Shown: positions 1 to 9,113, numbered from the stretch's first letter. The stretch: 64,000 nucleotides of DNA from Marinomonas foliarum (GCF_003337275.1 NZ_QPJQ01000015.1:21636-85635), one strand, 5' to 3'. Program-made: numbers and translations. Notes: generated by a model from the sequence alone, not told the origin.

Positions 1-289
1 CGTCATCAATTTTCTGTAACGCAGGAACAGAATCTGTGCTTCTCGCCCAACTGTTATAAAGCTGTGTGCTCCACAAAAAAGGCAGAAATACCCAGCGCAC
101 ATAAATGGGTACTGTGCCATCGGAACGTTTGCGAAATATTGTTGGTTTATTAAGAAGATAGGCCAGACTGACAGTGAAAAAAGACAGGGCAAACCATGCC
201 CAAGCGAGCTGGAAATAGACATTGCTGGTCATGATAACCAACAACACAAAAACAGCAGACACTAATAAATAATAGTTTGGTTTAAACAA
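1..289 (-). CDS. Membrane protein, N-terminal part only (possible dual-specificity phosphatase family)
   Basis: The reading frame runs off the left edge, so only about 96 N-terminal residues are visible. I start it at the TTG at 289 because GGAGAG lies about 6 bases upstream. The visible part holds two hydrophobic stretches (about residues 6-25 and 30-45), then a basic segment FRKRSDGTVPIYVRW, then another hydrophobic stretch ending in LYNSWARSTDSVPALQ. That order resembles the membrane anchor before the catalytic domain of some bacterial dual-specificity (tyrosine/serine) phosphatases. The catalytic part is outside the window, so the family call is weak; that it is a membrane protein is solid. 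Confidence 0.45.
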   Translation of the reverse strand, partial: MFKPNYYLLVSAVFVLLVIMTSNVYFQLAWAWFALSFFTVSLAYLLNKPTIFRKRSDGTVPIYVRWVFLPFLWSTQLYNSWARSTDSVPALQKIDD

Positions 290-424
290 TACAACTCTCC
301 CTAGAGTCCAGCCATAGTTCAAACAGAGTAACACACTGTTTTTTAAAAGTAAGACAGTAGCTCGTAAAGGTACAGATAGAAAAAAGAATCTCGCAATAAA
401 AGTCAGATTTAGGACAGAATCGTC

Positions 425-1297
425 TTAGTATCTGACTCCTACCATTTGTGGGTTAAAGATCGGATTTTCGACCATGATTTTTTCTAAGCGTCGAGTTGCC
501 TCGTTGGCTTTTGGCGATGTGAAAAGCGTCACTTCCATGTCTGGAAGAGAGGGCAAATCCTGATAAATAGCCAAATCCTCTTCTTCTAAGGTGTGGTAAG
601 GAACAATACCAACCCCTACGCCAGCGCGAACCGCTGCTAGAACGCCTGAACGGCTTTGGCTGGTAAAGGCGATGCGATAAGGAATTTTGGCATTGTCGAG
701 TGCTTCACAGGCAAATTGACGGTGTTTACAACCCTCAGCAAATACCACTAAGGGCAGTACGCTTTGGGTATGAACAAAATGATTTTTTGGACCAATCCAA
801 ACCAGTTCATCACGGCGTAACCGAATGCCGCCTTCGGTATCAGCCAGCATTTCAACTAGAGCAATATCAAGCTTGCCTTTGTCCAAAAGGTCCAGCAAAT
901 AATCTGGACGATAATCACAAATCGCCTCTAGTTCAGCTTCGGGGTAGCTCAAAATGAAGTCCTGTAAAAGCGGAGCAAGCGTGCGGCTAGCGTACTGATC
1001 ATGCGTTCCCAGCCGAACCACACCACTAATGTCCATATTCTGAAACGAACCAACAATTTGATCATGAAGGTTTAAAAGCTGTTGCGCATGCGCTTTTAAT
1101 TGCTCTCCGACAGCAGTTAATCGCACACCATGTTGACCACGTTCCATCAGTGGGTTGGCGATTAAATCTTCCAAGCGATTGAGCTGCATGCTGATTGTCG
1201 ATGGCGCCTTGTGCAGTTGTTTGGCGGCCTCAGTCAGGTTTAGCGTCTCAGCCACGACCATAAAAGTGCGAAGTAAATTTATCGGTAAATCACGCAT
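425..1297 (-). CDS. LysR-family transcriptional regulator
   Basis: A 290-residue protein of normal LysR length. Residues 1-62 form the winged helix-turn-helix, with the recognition region LTEAAKQLHKAPSTISMQL. The rest is the two-lobed effector-binding domain (RLGTHDQYASRTLAPLLQDF begins the first lobe; GVLAAVRAGVGVGIVPY is the typical hinge-side motif). It is divergent from the MFS transporter gene starting at 1433, and a TTCAA-N5-TTGAA site lies between them, so by the usual LysR pattern it should control that transporter and itself. The inducer is unknown; the sequence does not identify a characterised member. Confidence 0.9.
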   Translation of the reverse strand: MRDLPINLLRTFMVVAETLNLTEAAKQLHKAPSTISMQLNRLEDLIANPLMERGQHGVRLTAVGEQLKAHAQQLLNLHDQIVGSFQNMDISGVVRLGTHDQYASRTLAPLLQDFILSYPEAELEAICDYRPDYLLDLLDKGKLDIALVEMLADTEGGIRLRRDELVWIGPKNHFVHTQSVLPLVVFAEGCKHRQFACEALDNAKIPYRIAFTSQSRSGVLAAVRAGVGVGIVPYHTLEEEDLAIYQDLPSLPDMEVTLFTSPKANEATRRLEKIMVENPIFNPQMVGVRY

Positions 1298-1306
1298 TGT
1301 TTAGTT

Positions 1307-1321
1307 TTCAATATAGTTGAA
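1307..1321. promoter_or_regulatory. Candidate LysR operator (T-N11-A)
   Basis: A perfect 5-base inverted repeat, TTCAA-TATAG-TTGAA, containing the T-N11-A core typical of LysR boxes. It starts 10 bases upstream of the LysR start codon and sits between the two divergent genes. A further TTGAA at 1329-1333 could be a second half site. Its role is inferred from position and form. Confidence 0.45.
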
Positions 1322-1432
1322 CGTAGAGTTGAATATTTATCGATTTACCGAATAAAAGCAAGCTCCTAATATGGCGCCATTGATTGTTTTTTATACATGT
1401 CTTTCAAGGGTGTTTTTAGCAAGGAGTTTTTG

Positions 1433-2644
1433 ATGCGTATTCCAATAACATTTGGCTTTAATCAGGTTATCAGTCACGGCTTTGGTATTTTCTTGTTTGC
1501 GGCATTAGTGCCAACCATGCAAGGCTCGCTTGATATTACCAGTTGGCATCTCGCCCTAGCTGGGGCGCTAACACAAGTGTCTTATCTTATCGGTGCTATG
1601 TTATTGGGCGTAATTGGTCCGCGCCTAGACTCCGGTCGCTTGTTGCTGATCACAGGCATACTCACTACGTCTTTGCTGTTTACCATGGCATGGCTAGATA
1701 ATACGACTGTCATGATTTTTGTTCTCACCGTGATGGCGGCGAGTGCGGCCATTAGTTGGGGGTCCATTGTGGAGCTAGTTACTCGGTACGGTCGTGCTGA
1801 CCGCACAGCGACTAACTTGTCTATTGCTTCAAGCGGTACTGCTTGGGGTTACAGTGTTAATGGTTTGATCATTTTACTGATTGTTCCACTATTGGGATGG
1901 CGAAGCGGTTGGATGGCTGCATCGGTACTTGGACTGATTACCTTGGTAGTCACTTTTAGGTTACTTAAAAGCGTTCGATCTCAGTCACAGGATCAAGACA
2001 TTGATGTTACTTTCGCAATGGGCACACGGCAGTTGTTTAAAACCGTATTGCGTGAACGCACCGCTTTTCTTGCTTGCTTGATTTTGCTACTAGTGGGCGC
2101 TTCAACCATTACTTTTACGACTTGGCTGAATACCTATTTGGCGGAGTTATCACTACCGCCAGCATTGGGCGGATATACTTGGGGGATTATTGGCGTAACA
2201 GGCATGATCGCGGGCTTTTTTGTTGGCAAATTGGCAGATAACAAAGGTCCTAGTGTTACGCTTTTGGTTATTTTTGGCATTTTTGCTTTAGGCTTGTTGG
2301 CTTTCACTTATCGTCCTGAGCAGTTTGTTATGCTTGCAGGCTTTGGCTACGGCATGATGTATTTCCCTATTTGGGGCATTATTGCAGGCTGGATAAGCAA
2401 ACAATATTCTTCCAAAGCGACCATGCAGATCAACGGTATTGGCATGGTGACGTTTGGACTTGGTGGTGCTCTAGGCAATGTCTTGGCAGGGATGATTTAC
2501 GATGCGACTGGTAGCCTGTCCAATGTGTATTTACTTATCTGTGGGCTGGCTGTCGTGTTGTTTGTATTGGCAATGTATATATTCTTGCATGAGCGCCAAT
2601 CCAACAAACCACGCTCTGACAGCTTCTTACAGCCAGAAATTTGA
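1433..2644 (+). CDS. MFS transporter (YbfB-like)
   Basis: A 403-residue, 12-helix major facilitator protein. The ATG at 1433 is preferred over the upstream in-frame ATG at 1397 because AAGGAG lies 6 bases before it. Hydrophobic helices run through the whole protein, with a cytoplasmic loop near residues 180-205 (KSVRSQSQDQDIDV) separating the two six-helix halves. The second half has the MFS loop motif GKLADNKGPS. The C-terminus is short and cytoplasmic (LHERQSNKPRSD). It is divergent from a LysR gene and followed by a hairpin terminator, so it is probably a single-gene unit. The substrate cannot be read from the sequence; a small organic molecule or drug is likely. Confidence 0.85.
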   Translation: MRIPITFGFNQVISHGFGIFLFAALVPTMQGSLDITSWHLALAGALTQVSYLIGAMLLGVIGPRLDSGRLLLITGILTTSLLFTMAWLDNTTVMIFVLTVMAASAAISWGSIVELVTRYGRADRTATNLSIASSGTAWGYSVNGLIILLIVPLLGWRSGWMAASVLGLITLVVTFRLLKSVRSQSQDQDIDVTFAMGTRQLFKTVLRERTAFLACLILLLVGASTITFTTWLNTYLAELSLPPALGGYTWGIIGVTGMIAGFFVGKLADNKGPSVTLLVIFGIFALGLLAFTYRPEQFVMLAGFGYGMMYFPIWGIIAGWISKQYSSKATMQINGIGMVTFGLGGALGNVLAGMIYDATGSLSNVYLLICGLAVVLFVLAMYIFLHERQSNKPRSDSFLQPEI

Positions 2645-2663
2645 TCTGGTGTTTAATGGTATT

Positions 2664-2698
2664 GACCGTCAGCCTTCATGGCTGACGGTCACATTTTT
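2664..2698 (+). terminator. Rho-independent terminator after the MFS gene
   Basis: An 11-base perfect stem, GACCGTCAGCC / GGCTGACGGTC, with loop TTCAT, followed by ACATTTTT. It lies 20 bases after the MFS stop codon and also faces the 3' end of the convergent chemoreceptor gene. Confidence 0.8.
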
Positions 2699-2718
2699 CA
2701 TTTTTACCCAAGCCGCAC

Positions 2719-4821
2719 TTATACTTTTAACTTCGACAAAATGTTGGTTAATTGATTCACTGCTTCCACACTATTCTTATGGCCGGACGATAAGCTGGAG
2801 ACCACGTCGCGTAATTCCTGTGCAGCATCACTGATGATTACAAGGTTACGATTAATCTCTTCTGCTACGTTAGACTGCTCTGTGGCGGCAGAAGCTACTT
2901 GTGAGGAATTCTCGGAAATAGTCACTACGCGATCGTTAACAAAACCTAATTTCTCTGCGCTGTTGTTGGCCACGGTTACTGTTTCGCTGATGTTAGATTG
3001 ACTGTTGTTTATCAAGTTTACTGCGGAGCCGACGTCTTCTTGTAGAGCTTTTATAAGGGTGTCGACTTCCTCTGTGGAGTCTTGTGTACGTGCCGCGAGA
3101 CTACGCACTTCGTCCGCTACGACAGCGAATCCTCTGCCTTGCTCACCTGCGCGGGCGGCTTCTATTGCAGCATTCAAGGCCAACAAATTGGTTTGCTCTG
3201 CGATAGCACGAATGGTGTCTAAAATGCTGTAAATTGCGTCGCTGCGTTCAGAGACTTTAGCTACTTGAGTGCTGGCTTCGTTCAGTTCAGAGGCAAAATG
3301 TTCTACTTGGCTGCGGTTGTGCTGTACTAAGTCTAATGATTCTTTAAGATAACCGCTCATTTCATTAGTGGCATTGCCATTTTCTTGAGCTAAGTTTGCC
3401 ACATCAAAAGCAGAGCTCGACATCTCTGTTACAGCGGTCACAACGGACTGAATTTGATCAGTTTGCGATGAAATAGACGAGTCGACTTGTATGGTGGTAT
3501 CAACAAAGCTTTCATTGGAATGTGCCACGACATGGCGCTGTTCATTGAGTTGTTGAACCATTTTTTGCAATTTTTCAGTAAACAGATTAAAACCATCGGC
3601 AAGCTGTACCAATTCGAGATGTTTTTGTTGCCCCAGGCGTTGCGTTAAATCGCCTTCTTCAGAAGCCAGCTCCTTCATACGTGACGCGATATCACCCAAT
3701 GGTGCGGTTACAGAACGTACTATTAGATAAATAACCCCTAACCCAATGAATACCAAAATCAATGAAAGTCCGAGTAAAATCGTTACGGCATTGTTGGTTT
3801 TAGCATTTAGTCCAGCGTTTAACTTTATGGATGGCGCAAGTAAAACGCTAGTCGGAACAGACAAGAATACAGTCCAGTTTTGAGCCGCGTGTCCAATGGC
3901 AAAATCACTGGTAAATGTCCACTCTAACTCTCCTTCAACCAATCCTTTTTTCGTAAGATCCACACCAGATAACGGAGTCGATTTTATGTTATTGCCTACC
4001 GCTTTGGGGAATGCACTGGAACCCACGATAATGCCACGTTGGCTAACAATAGTAATCTGCCCTTGACCATCGAATAGGTTTTGAGCCAAAGAAGTGACTT
4101 CGGTTTGAATCTTCGGCAAATTGACATCCGCACCGACCAAGCCGACAGACTTTTTGTTGACCAAGACGGGTTCGGTGTAACTGGTCATAAGAACACTATT
4201 GCCCTCTGATATTTCATATAGATAAGGATCGAGTAAGCAGGCATTAGCAGATTCTAGAGAGCATAAATACCATTCAGATTCACGAATACCATTGTCGTCT
4301 ACTTCGGTGCCGTACTTCTCTGCAGACTCTGTTTCGTAAGAAACAAATTGCCCTTCTTCTTTCACCCAATATACATCTAAGGTTCCAACATCTGATGTCG
4401 TGAGCGTGTTCTTTGGCGACGTGCTGTCTAATTGGTCGTAACCGTTTTTTTCAAATTGAGCATACAAAGCACTCATGGTTGGCGTGCTTTTTACAAAGCC
4501 TTTTGTCATCGCGTGAACACGCTCACGGCTGAATGGTTCGCCGCTGTTTCCTATGGCTGTTTGAGTGAGCAGTGAGGCGAAGTTGGTCACCGTCGAAGCG
4601 GTGGATTCGAGGAACACTCGAACCTTAGTTTGTGCTTCATTAGCCGTGGACATTAGTAAGGTTTCTGCTTGGTCTTTTTGAACTTGACTTAGTTCATCTG
4701 ATGCGAATTCATTGATTGAACGGATGGATTGAGTAGAGGCCAAAATCACAATACCTACTAGACACATGGCAAAAAAGCCAACGAGGAAAACAAGCTTTAC
4801 TCTTATACTAAGATTCGACAT
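2719..4821 (-). CDS. Methyl-accepting chemotaxis protein with dCACHE-type sensor
   Basis: A 700-residue inner-membrane chemoreceptor. It has a first membrane helix at about residues 8-29, a periplasmic sensor domain of about 310 residues (long enough for a double CACHE fold) and a second helix at about 345-366. A HAMP domain follows ([20 protein letters not shown]), then the long signalling coiled coil. The hairpin tip contacting CheA/CheW is at about 540-590 ([35 protein letters not shown]). The sensor holds [11 protein letters not shown] and GLVGADVNL, the latter typical of the second CACHE lobe. It is transcribed alone, with no che genes nearby. The ligand is unknown; dCACHE receptors often bind amino acids or amines. 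Confidence 0.92.
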   Translation of the reverse strand: MSNLSIRVKLVFLVGFFAMCLVGIVILASTQSIRSINEFASDELSQVQKDQAETLLMSTANEAQTKVRVFLESTASTVTNFASLLTQTAIGNSGEPFSRERVHAMTKGFVKSTPTMSALYAQFEKNGYDQLDSTSPKNTLTTSDVGTLDVYWVKEEGQFVSYETESAEKYGTEVDDNGIRESEWYLCSLESANACLLDPYLYEISEGNSVLMTSYTEPVLVNKKSVGLVGADVNLPKIQTEVTSLAQNLFDGQGQITIVSQRGIIVGSSAFPKAVGNNIKSTPLSGVDLTKKGLVEGELEWTFTSDFAIGHAAQNWTVFLSVPTSVLLAPSIKLNAGLNAKTNNAVTILLGLSLILVFIGLGVIYLIVRSVTAPLGDIASRMKELASEEGDLTQRLGQQKHLELVQLADGFNLFTEKLQKMVQQLNEQRHVVAHSNESFVDTTIQVDSSISSQTDQIQSVVTAVTEMSSSAFDVANLAQENGNATNEMSGYLKESLDLVQHNRSQVEHFASELNEASTQVAKVSERSDAIYSILDTIRAIAEQTNLLALNAAIEAARAGEQGRGFAVVADEVRSLAARTQDSTEEVDTLIKALQEDVGSAVNLINNSQSNISETVTVANNSAEKLGFVNDRVVTISENSSQVASAATEQSNVAEEINRNLVIISDAAQELRDVVSSLSSGHKNSVEAVNQLTNILSKLKV

Positions 4822-5127
4822 CTGGAGCCTTTTTTTGGTTAGTCAATTGGATTGGATTCAGCGAGCGAATACGTTTTATTGGCTATTAGTGTAGACAATA
4901 CGGCAATAAAAGATAAAAAAAAAAGCGTCAGGACTCTATATGCCTTTGGAGGTAGTTGCGCATTTTTGTACTTCAGGAGAAAGAGATAGCACTAAAAAAG
5001 TATTAGACTATGGTTTGGGCCCGCTATGGTATTGTTCTTGAGAATGATGGGAAGAACTCGACATATTGTTTCGCTGTTGCGAATAAAATAATGGATCAAC
5101 ATAAACCTAGCAAAAACGAGCTGTTAT
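4822..5127. other. Intergenic stretch without a recognised gene
   Basis: This 306-base gap separates the chemoreceptor start from the radical SAM stop. It holds an A10 run at about 4914-4923, the likely chemoreceptor promoter region just right of 4821, and a short + strand frame from the ATG at 4940 that ends after 33 codons and appears to continue in the next frame. I could not match that frame to any family and do not call it a gene. Confidence 0.5.
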
Positions 5128-7056
5128 TTAATGGCTCGCAATGACATTGTTAATAGCTTTTGAAATTAGGTCTTTTTTCACCAATGTGCTTTTCACTGGT
5201 TTATCAAACCAGAAGTCCATTGGCTGATCAAAGCCGATGCCGTGCATGTAATTGTAGAGTGCTTTACGCAGTCCGTCGCCTAACATGTCGTGATCGGTTC
5301 CCGTTGGATCGGTGAAGTCCACATCGTTTTCTGCGAACAAAATATCAGGGCGCTCTACGAGAGTGATGCCATATTCATCCGGGTTAATACCAATTGGGCT
5401 GTGTGCTGTGGCGGCGAATCTATGCCAGAAAGCCGATTGAAAACAGCCTTGCGCCATCATCTGACGCACCATGTCTAAAGCGTCTATGGTTTCTTGCTCA
5501 GTTTGTGTCGGGAAGCCATACATCAAATAAGAATGCACCAGAATATCCGCATCACTGAAGGCTTTGGTTACGCGAGCGACTTGTTCGACGCTCACGCCTT
5601 TTTTCATTAGTTTTAGCAATCGATCAGATGCTACTTCAAGCCCGCCACTTACCGCGATACAACCAGAATCCGCCAATAACTGACAGCGCTCTGGTGTGAA
5701 GGTTTTTTCAAAACGAATATTGCCCCACCAACTGATCACCACGCCGCGTTCGATTAGGCGTCTTGCTAAGGCAAACAAGGCTTTTGGCGGAGCGGCTTCG
5801 TCGACAAAATGGAAACCTGTTTGTCCGGTTTCTGCGATCAATTCTTCAATACGGTCCACCAATATATCGGCACCTGCCGCATCGTAGCGATCGATGTAAT
5901 CCAGTGTCACGTCACAGAAACTGCATTTGCGCCAGTAACAGCCGTGGGCAATGGTGAGCTTGTTCCAGCGGCCATCACTCCAGATTCGGTGCATCGGATT
6001 GAGCATTTCACACAGGGACAAGTATTCGGTTAACGGCAAACCGTCGTAAATCGGTGTGCCGACATCAGTTTGCGGGATATCGTAAAGCTCGGCGTTTTCA
6101 TTGTAGTGAACGAATGGCTCGCCATTTTCGTCTTCAGCGAGGAAGTAAGTACGCACTAACTCGTCGATTTCACGCTTTCCGTCAAAGAATTCCAGCAAGG
6201 TCATAAAAGGACGTTCGCCATCATCAAGGCAGAGGAAATCGACAAACTCAAACACGCGAGGGTCTTTCAGTGCACGTAGCTCGGTGTTAATAAAACCACC
6301 GCCCAATACCACAGGAAGATCGGGATTAATGCTTTTACAAGTTTGCGCAATACGCAGTGCGCCGAGCATATTACCGGGGAAAGGCACGGTTAATGCCACG
6401 ACGCTGGGTTGCGTTTCTTCCAGATATTGCTCGACCAATTGCTCGAGGATTTCTGAACTGAAGCTCGGTTCGCCCATCAGCGTATTGTAGAGATCGTCAA
6501 AACTTGGGTTAGCTGCCGCTAGACGCTCGCCATAGCGACTGACTTCAAAGTACGGATCGACGCCTTGAGTAATCACAGCCGACAAGTCATTAATAAACAA
6601 AGTGGCCAGATATTTGGCTTTGTCTTGCACGCCAAGCTGGCCAAAGGCGGTTTTTAAAATGTCGCCTGACACGGCTTCCATCTGTTCTATAGCATCAAAC
6701 GCAGGGCCTTCAGGTAAAAAACGGCGGGATGTAATACGCAGTGCAAGGCTAGAATCTTTACCTTGTAAAAAACGAATCACAGGTTCAACGCAAAGGCGAT
6801 AACGATCAAACTCCGCTAAGAAGCTAAATACGGCATCAGGCAGCTCGTCGTCTTCAAATGACTCGAAGTTGTCTTCCACATGCTGGCGGATAATATCCAG
6901 CGCAGGGGCTGTCATCATCTCTAAGAATAACTCAATGGCAGGGTCTCGCTGCACCGCCTCATAGCCCCGAGAGCGCAAAAAGCCCGTCAAATACGCCGTT
7001 GCTGGGTAGGGCGTATTTAATTGCGTCATGGGTGGAGTCATCAGAAGAACGGTCAT
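5128..7056 (-). CDS. B12-binding-domain radical SAM protein
   Basis: A 642-residue protein. Residues about 1-45 (LMTPPMTQLNTPYPATAYL) and about 215-300 (VVALTVPFPGNMLGALRIAQ, VVLGGGFINTELR) form the cobalamin-binding-like region. The radical SAM core follows, with cluster cysteines at about 373, 378 and 381 in GCYWRKCSFCD, then GFHFVDEAAPPKAL and ISGG-like SAM-contact segments. The spacing is CX4CX2C, not the textbook CX3CX2C; I recall that variant in some B12 radical SAM families. The reaction is unknown and there is no biosynthetic partner next door. The start is supported by AGGCAGG just upstream. A decayed second copy of its 5' end and promoter lies at 8729-9054. Confidence 0.8.
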   Translation of the reverse strand: MTVLLMTPPMTQLNTPYPATAYLTGFLRSRGYEAVQRDPAIELFLEMMTAPALDIIRQHVEDNFESFEDDELPDAVFSFLAEFDRYRLCVEPVIRFLQGKDSSLALRITSRRFLPEGPAFDAIEQMEAVSGDILKTAFGQLGVQDKAKYLATLFINDLSAVITQGVDPYFEVSRYGERLAAANPSFDDLYNTLMGEPSFSSEILEQLVEQYLEETQPSVVALTVPFPGNMLGALRIAQTCKSINPDLPVVLGGGFINTELRALKDPRVFEFVDFLCLDDGERPFMTLLEFFDGKREIDELVRTYFLAEDENGEPFVHYNENAELYDIPQTDVGTPIYDGLPLTEYLSLCEMLNPMHRIWSDGRWNKLTIAHGCYWRKCSFCDVTLDYIDRYDAAGADILVDRIEELIAETGQTGFHFVDEAAPPKALFALARRLIERGVVISWWGNIRFEKTFTPERCQLLADSGCIAVSGGLEVASDRLLKLMKKGVSVEQVARVTKAFSDADILVHSYLMYGFPTQTEQETIDALDMVRQMMAQGCFQSAFWHRFAATAHSPIGINPDEYGITLVERPDILFAENDVDFTDPTGTDHDMLGDGLRKALYNYMHGIGFDQPMDFWFDKPVKSTLVKKDLISKAINNVIASH

Positions 7057-7206
7057 AGCCTGCCTTTAAAGTAAAACCTAATCGGAATAGGCGGATTCTA
7101 GCATTTAAAAAGAGTTCCAACCTTTTTTAAATGCTGTTTTTCTAGCTGTTCTTTAGTTCAAGGATTATGAATTAAGACGTTTTCTAATGAAGGTAGAATT
7201 GGGGCT

Positions 7207-7235
7207 GCCCATAGCGGCATGTTGATACTATGGGC
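7207..7235 (+). terminator. Hairpin between the radical SAM and hydrolase genes
   Basis: Stem GCCCATAG / CTATGGGC with a 13-base loop, followed on the + strand by ATTTTT. On the minus strand, the direction of both neighbouring genes, there is no T run right after the stem, so its use as a hydrolase terminator is uncertain. Confidence 0.4.
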
Positions 7236-7257
7236 ATTTTTCAGAAACTATTTTTTT

Positions 7258-8178
7258 TTAATTTTTATTCATTGTGTTGTTAATAAAATTAATTATATCG
7301 TTGTTAAATCGAGTGCTTTCTTCAAAAAATGGAGAGTGTCCTGAGTTTTCATATATTTTGCTCTGACTAGTAGAATTAAGCTCTTTAACTCTCTTTAGAG
7401 ATGCGTTGGGGTTAACCAAAGCATCATGAGCGCCATAAATTAAAAGAAAAGGTTTGGTTAGCTTGCCTAGGCCATTCACAACATCCACATTCATACTTGG
7501 AACGGTTTTTTGCATGTTAAAAGATGCTGTCGCAGCATTGGCCAATAAAAGCTCAAAAGTCTCGGTATCAGGTTGTGTATTAAAGCATAAGCGTATGAAG
7601 TGACGTTCAGCTTCAAGATGTGTTTTTAGGTCTTCATCTGCCATACCACTATAAGTCTTTGGATGAGGTGTGATTTGTCCAGCCGCTAACTCAATCACTC
7701 CACCAACATACATAACACCCGCGATATGAGAGTCGCCATAGGTTGCTAAATAGCTACTGATGACAGATCCCCCTAGAGACCAGCCAACTAATATTGGCTT
7801 TTGTGGTGATGTGGTTTTAACCGACTCAATCACTGCGGCTAAATCATCGCCCCATAAACGACCATTTTGATATGATTCGATTGCCTCAGGTTGATCAGAT
7901 AATCCATGACCACGAAGATCAAATGTAATTAAACGGTTTTTTGCCAGCTGAGGGTCATTAATTTGCGAACTCCAGCTTAAATGGCTGCCAAGCAGACCGT
8001 GAACAAAAATGATAGGTATTCCTTCTGGAGCCCCAGATTCTTGTACAGCAAGAGATACGCCATCGGCAGAAACCACTTTATAATTCTGATCACTAGCGAA
8101 AGCCAATGGAGTAAAAAACATTAAGAAAAACGAGTAGAGTAAGCTACTCAAAGCGAGCTTACGTGCGATTTTTATCAT
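7258..8178 (-). CDS. Exported alpha/beta hydrolase
   Basis: A 306-residue alpha/beta hydrolase with an N-terminal signal sequence (basic MIKIARKLAL, hydrophobic core, cleavage likely after AFA at about residue 28), so it probably acts in the periplasm or outside. Oxyanion region FVHGLLGS is at about 58-65, nucleophile Ser134 in GWSLGG, acid Asp252 in YGAHDAL, and base His281 in SGHSPFFE: a complete triad. The substrate could be an ester, lactone or epoxide and cannot be told from sequence. It is divergent from a MerR gene whose predicted operator lies in its promoter. The coding sequence looks more AT-rich than its neighbours, and the module is bounded by duplicated radical SAM sequence, which suggests transfer. 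Confidence 0.85.
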   Translation of the reverse strand: MIKIARKLALSSLLYSFFLMFFTPLAFASDQNYKVVSADGVSLAVQESGAPEGIPIIFVHGLLGSHLSWSSQINDPQLAKNRLITFDLRGHGLSDQPEAIESYQNGRLWGDDLAAVIESVKTTSPQKPILVGWSLGGSVISSYLATYGDSHIAGVMYVGGVIELAAGQITPHPKTYSGMADEDLKTHLEAERHFIRLCFNTQPDTETFELLLANAATASFNMQKTVPSMNVDVVNGLGKLTKPFLLIYGAHDALVNPNASLKRVKELNSTSQSKIYENSGHSPFFEESTRFNNDIINFINNTMNKN

Positions 8179-8210
8179 AAGATATATCCTTAGTTTAAGA
8201 TTAAAAACGC

Positions 8211-8242
8211 AGTCTAAACCCTAACACTAATGTGAGAGTCAA
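8211..8242 (-). promoter_or_regulatory. MerR-type promoter of the hydrolase gene
   Basis: On the minus strand, TTGACT (8242-8237) and TAGACT (8216-8211) are separated by 20 bases. This long spacer is characteristic of promoters activated by MerR proteins. Inside and overlapping it is the dyad CT-N2-CAC-N4-GTG-N2-AG at 8221-8238. The site covers the alternative GTG start of the MerR gene (8232), which favours the ATG at 8262 as the true start. Confidence 0.5.
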
Positions 8243-8261
8243 CGTAAAATTTGAGTATTCT

Positions 8262-8663
8262 ATGCAAAACAGAAAACCAACAGGAACGATCACTATTGGC
8301 AATTTAGCTAAGCGATCAGGTGTCAGTGTGAGATCTATTCGACACTATGAAGAAGAGGGCGTATTAACATGCTATCGTGGAGATAATGGCTATCGTTTTT
8401 TTTCGATAGAAGCGATTACTCAGGTAAGGCAAATTCAGCGTTTGATTTCTTTTGGTTTCAATCTCAAAGATATACGTACTTTCCCCGAATGCATGAGACT
8501 AGTAGAAGGCGCTGAATTTTGTGAAGAAACACTCAGCGCTCAACAGTCACTGCTACAATCTATCGATCATCAAATAGAGACATTAGAAGAGCGTAAATAT
8601 CAGCTACTGAAAACGATGTCAGAGAACATTTCCCAAGCATCATCGGTTATAGATGAAAGGTAA
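8262..8663 (+). CDS. MerR-family transcriptional regulator
   Basis: A 133-residue protein from the ATG at 8262; a longer frame from GTG 8232 would begin inside the predicted operator. The N-terminus is a MerR winged helix (TIGNLAKRSGVSVRSIRHYE, then GYRFFSIEAITQVRQIQRLI). The rest is a dimerising helix (about residues 75-120, SLLQSIDHQIETLEERKYQL). Two cysteines (PECMRL, EFCEE) precede the coil but do not form a recognised metal-binding signature. It is divergent from the exported hydrolase, and the 20-base promoter spacer between them fits direct MerR control. The effector is unknown. Confidence 0.85.
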   Translation: MQNRKPTGTITIGNLAKRSGVSVRSIRHYEEEGVLTCYRGDNGYRFFSIEAITQVRQIQRLISFGFNLKDIRTFPECMRLVEGAEFCEETLSAQQSLLQSIDHQIETLEERKYQLLKTMSENISQASSVIDER

Positions 8664-8728
8664 TAGTTGTATAGATTAGGATTTACAGTGTTGTCGAACG
8701 GAAAGCATAATAGTCAACAAGTAGCTCG

Positions 8729-9054
8729 CATCTGTTCTATAGCATCAAACGCAGGGCCTTCAGGTAAAAAACGGCGGGATGTAATACGCAGTGCAAGGCT
8801 GGAATCTTTACCTTGTAAAAAACGAATAACCGGTTCAACGCAAAGGCGATAACGATCAAACTCCGCTAAGAAGCTAAATACGGCATCAGGCAGCTCGTCG
8901 TCTTCAAATGATTCAAAATTGTCTTCTACGTGCTGGCGGATAATATCCAGCGCAGGGGCTGTCATCATCTCTAAGAATAACTCAATGGCCTCGCTGCACC
9001 GCCTCATAGCCTGCCTTTAAAGTAAAACCTAATCGGAATAGGCGGATTCTAGCA
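8729..9054 (-). pseudogene. Displaced 5' fragment of the radical SAM gene
   Basis: This stretch matches 6679-7103, the 5' part and upstream region of the radical SAM gene. Positions 8729-8989 align with 6679-6939 with 8 base differences in 261, and all 8 are silent: the encoded residues (AIELFLEMMTAPALD through FDAIEQM) are identical. After that, 5 bases (AGGGT) are missing. A 94-base deletion then joins two CATAGCC heptamers (6960-6966 and 7054-7060 in the intact copy), removing the start codon and first codons. The promoter-side 44 bases are identical. The 3' part of the gene is absent. It cannot make the protein and is a relic of another allele. Confidence 0.9.
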
Positions 9055-9065
9055 AATGACCTGCA

Positions 9066-9089
9066 CAAAAGCCCCGTGAATTCGGGGCT
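9066..9089 (-). terminator. Terminator of the glycerate kinase gene
   Basis: Stem AGCCCCG / CGGGGCT with a 6-base loop, followed on the minus strand by TTTTGTG. It lies 25 bases beyond the glycerate kinase stop codon. Confidence 0.75.
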
Positions 9090-9113
9090 GGTGCCCGTTT
9101 ATATTAGATAATA

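Noticed and set aside
4940..5110. Short protein-like frames between the chemoreceptor and radical SAM genes
   Set aside because: They need a frame shift to join, lack a ribosome site and resemble nothing I recognise.
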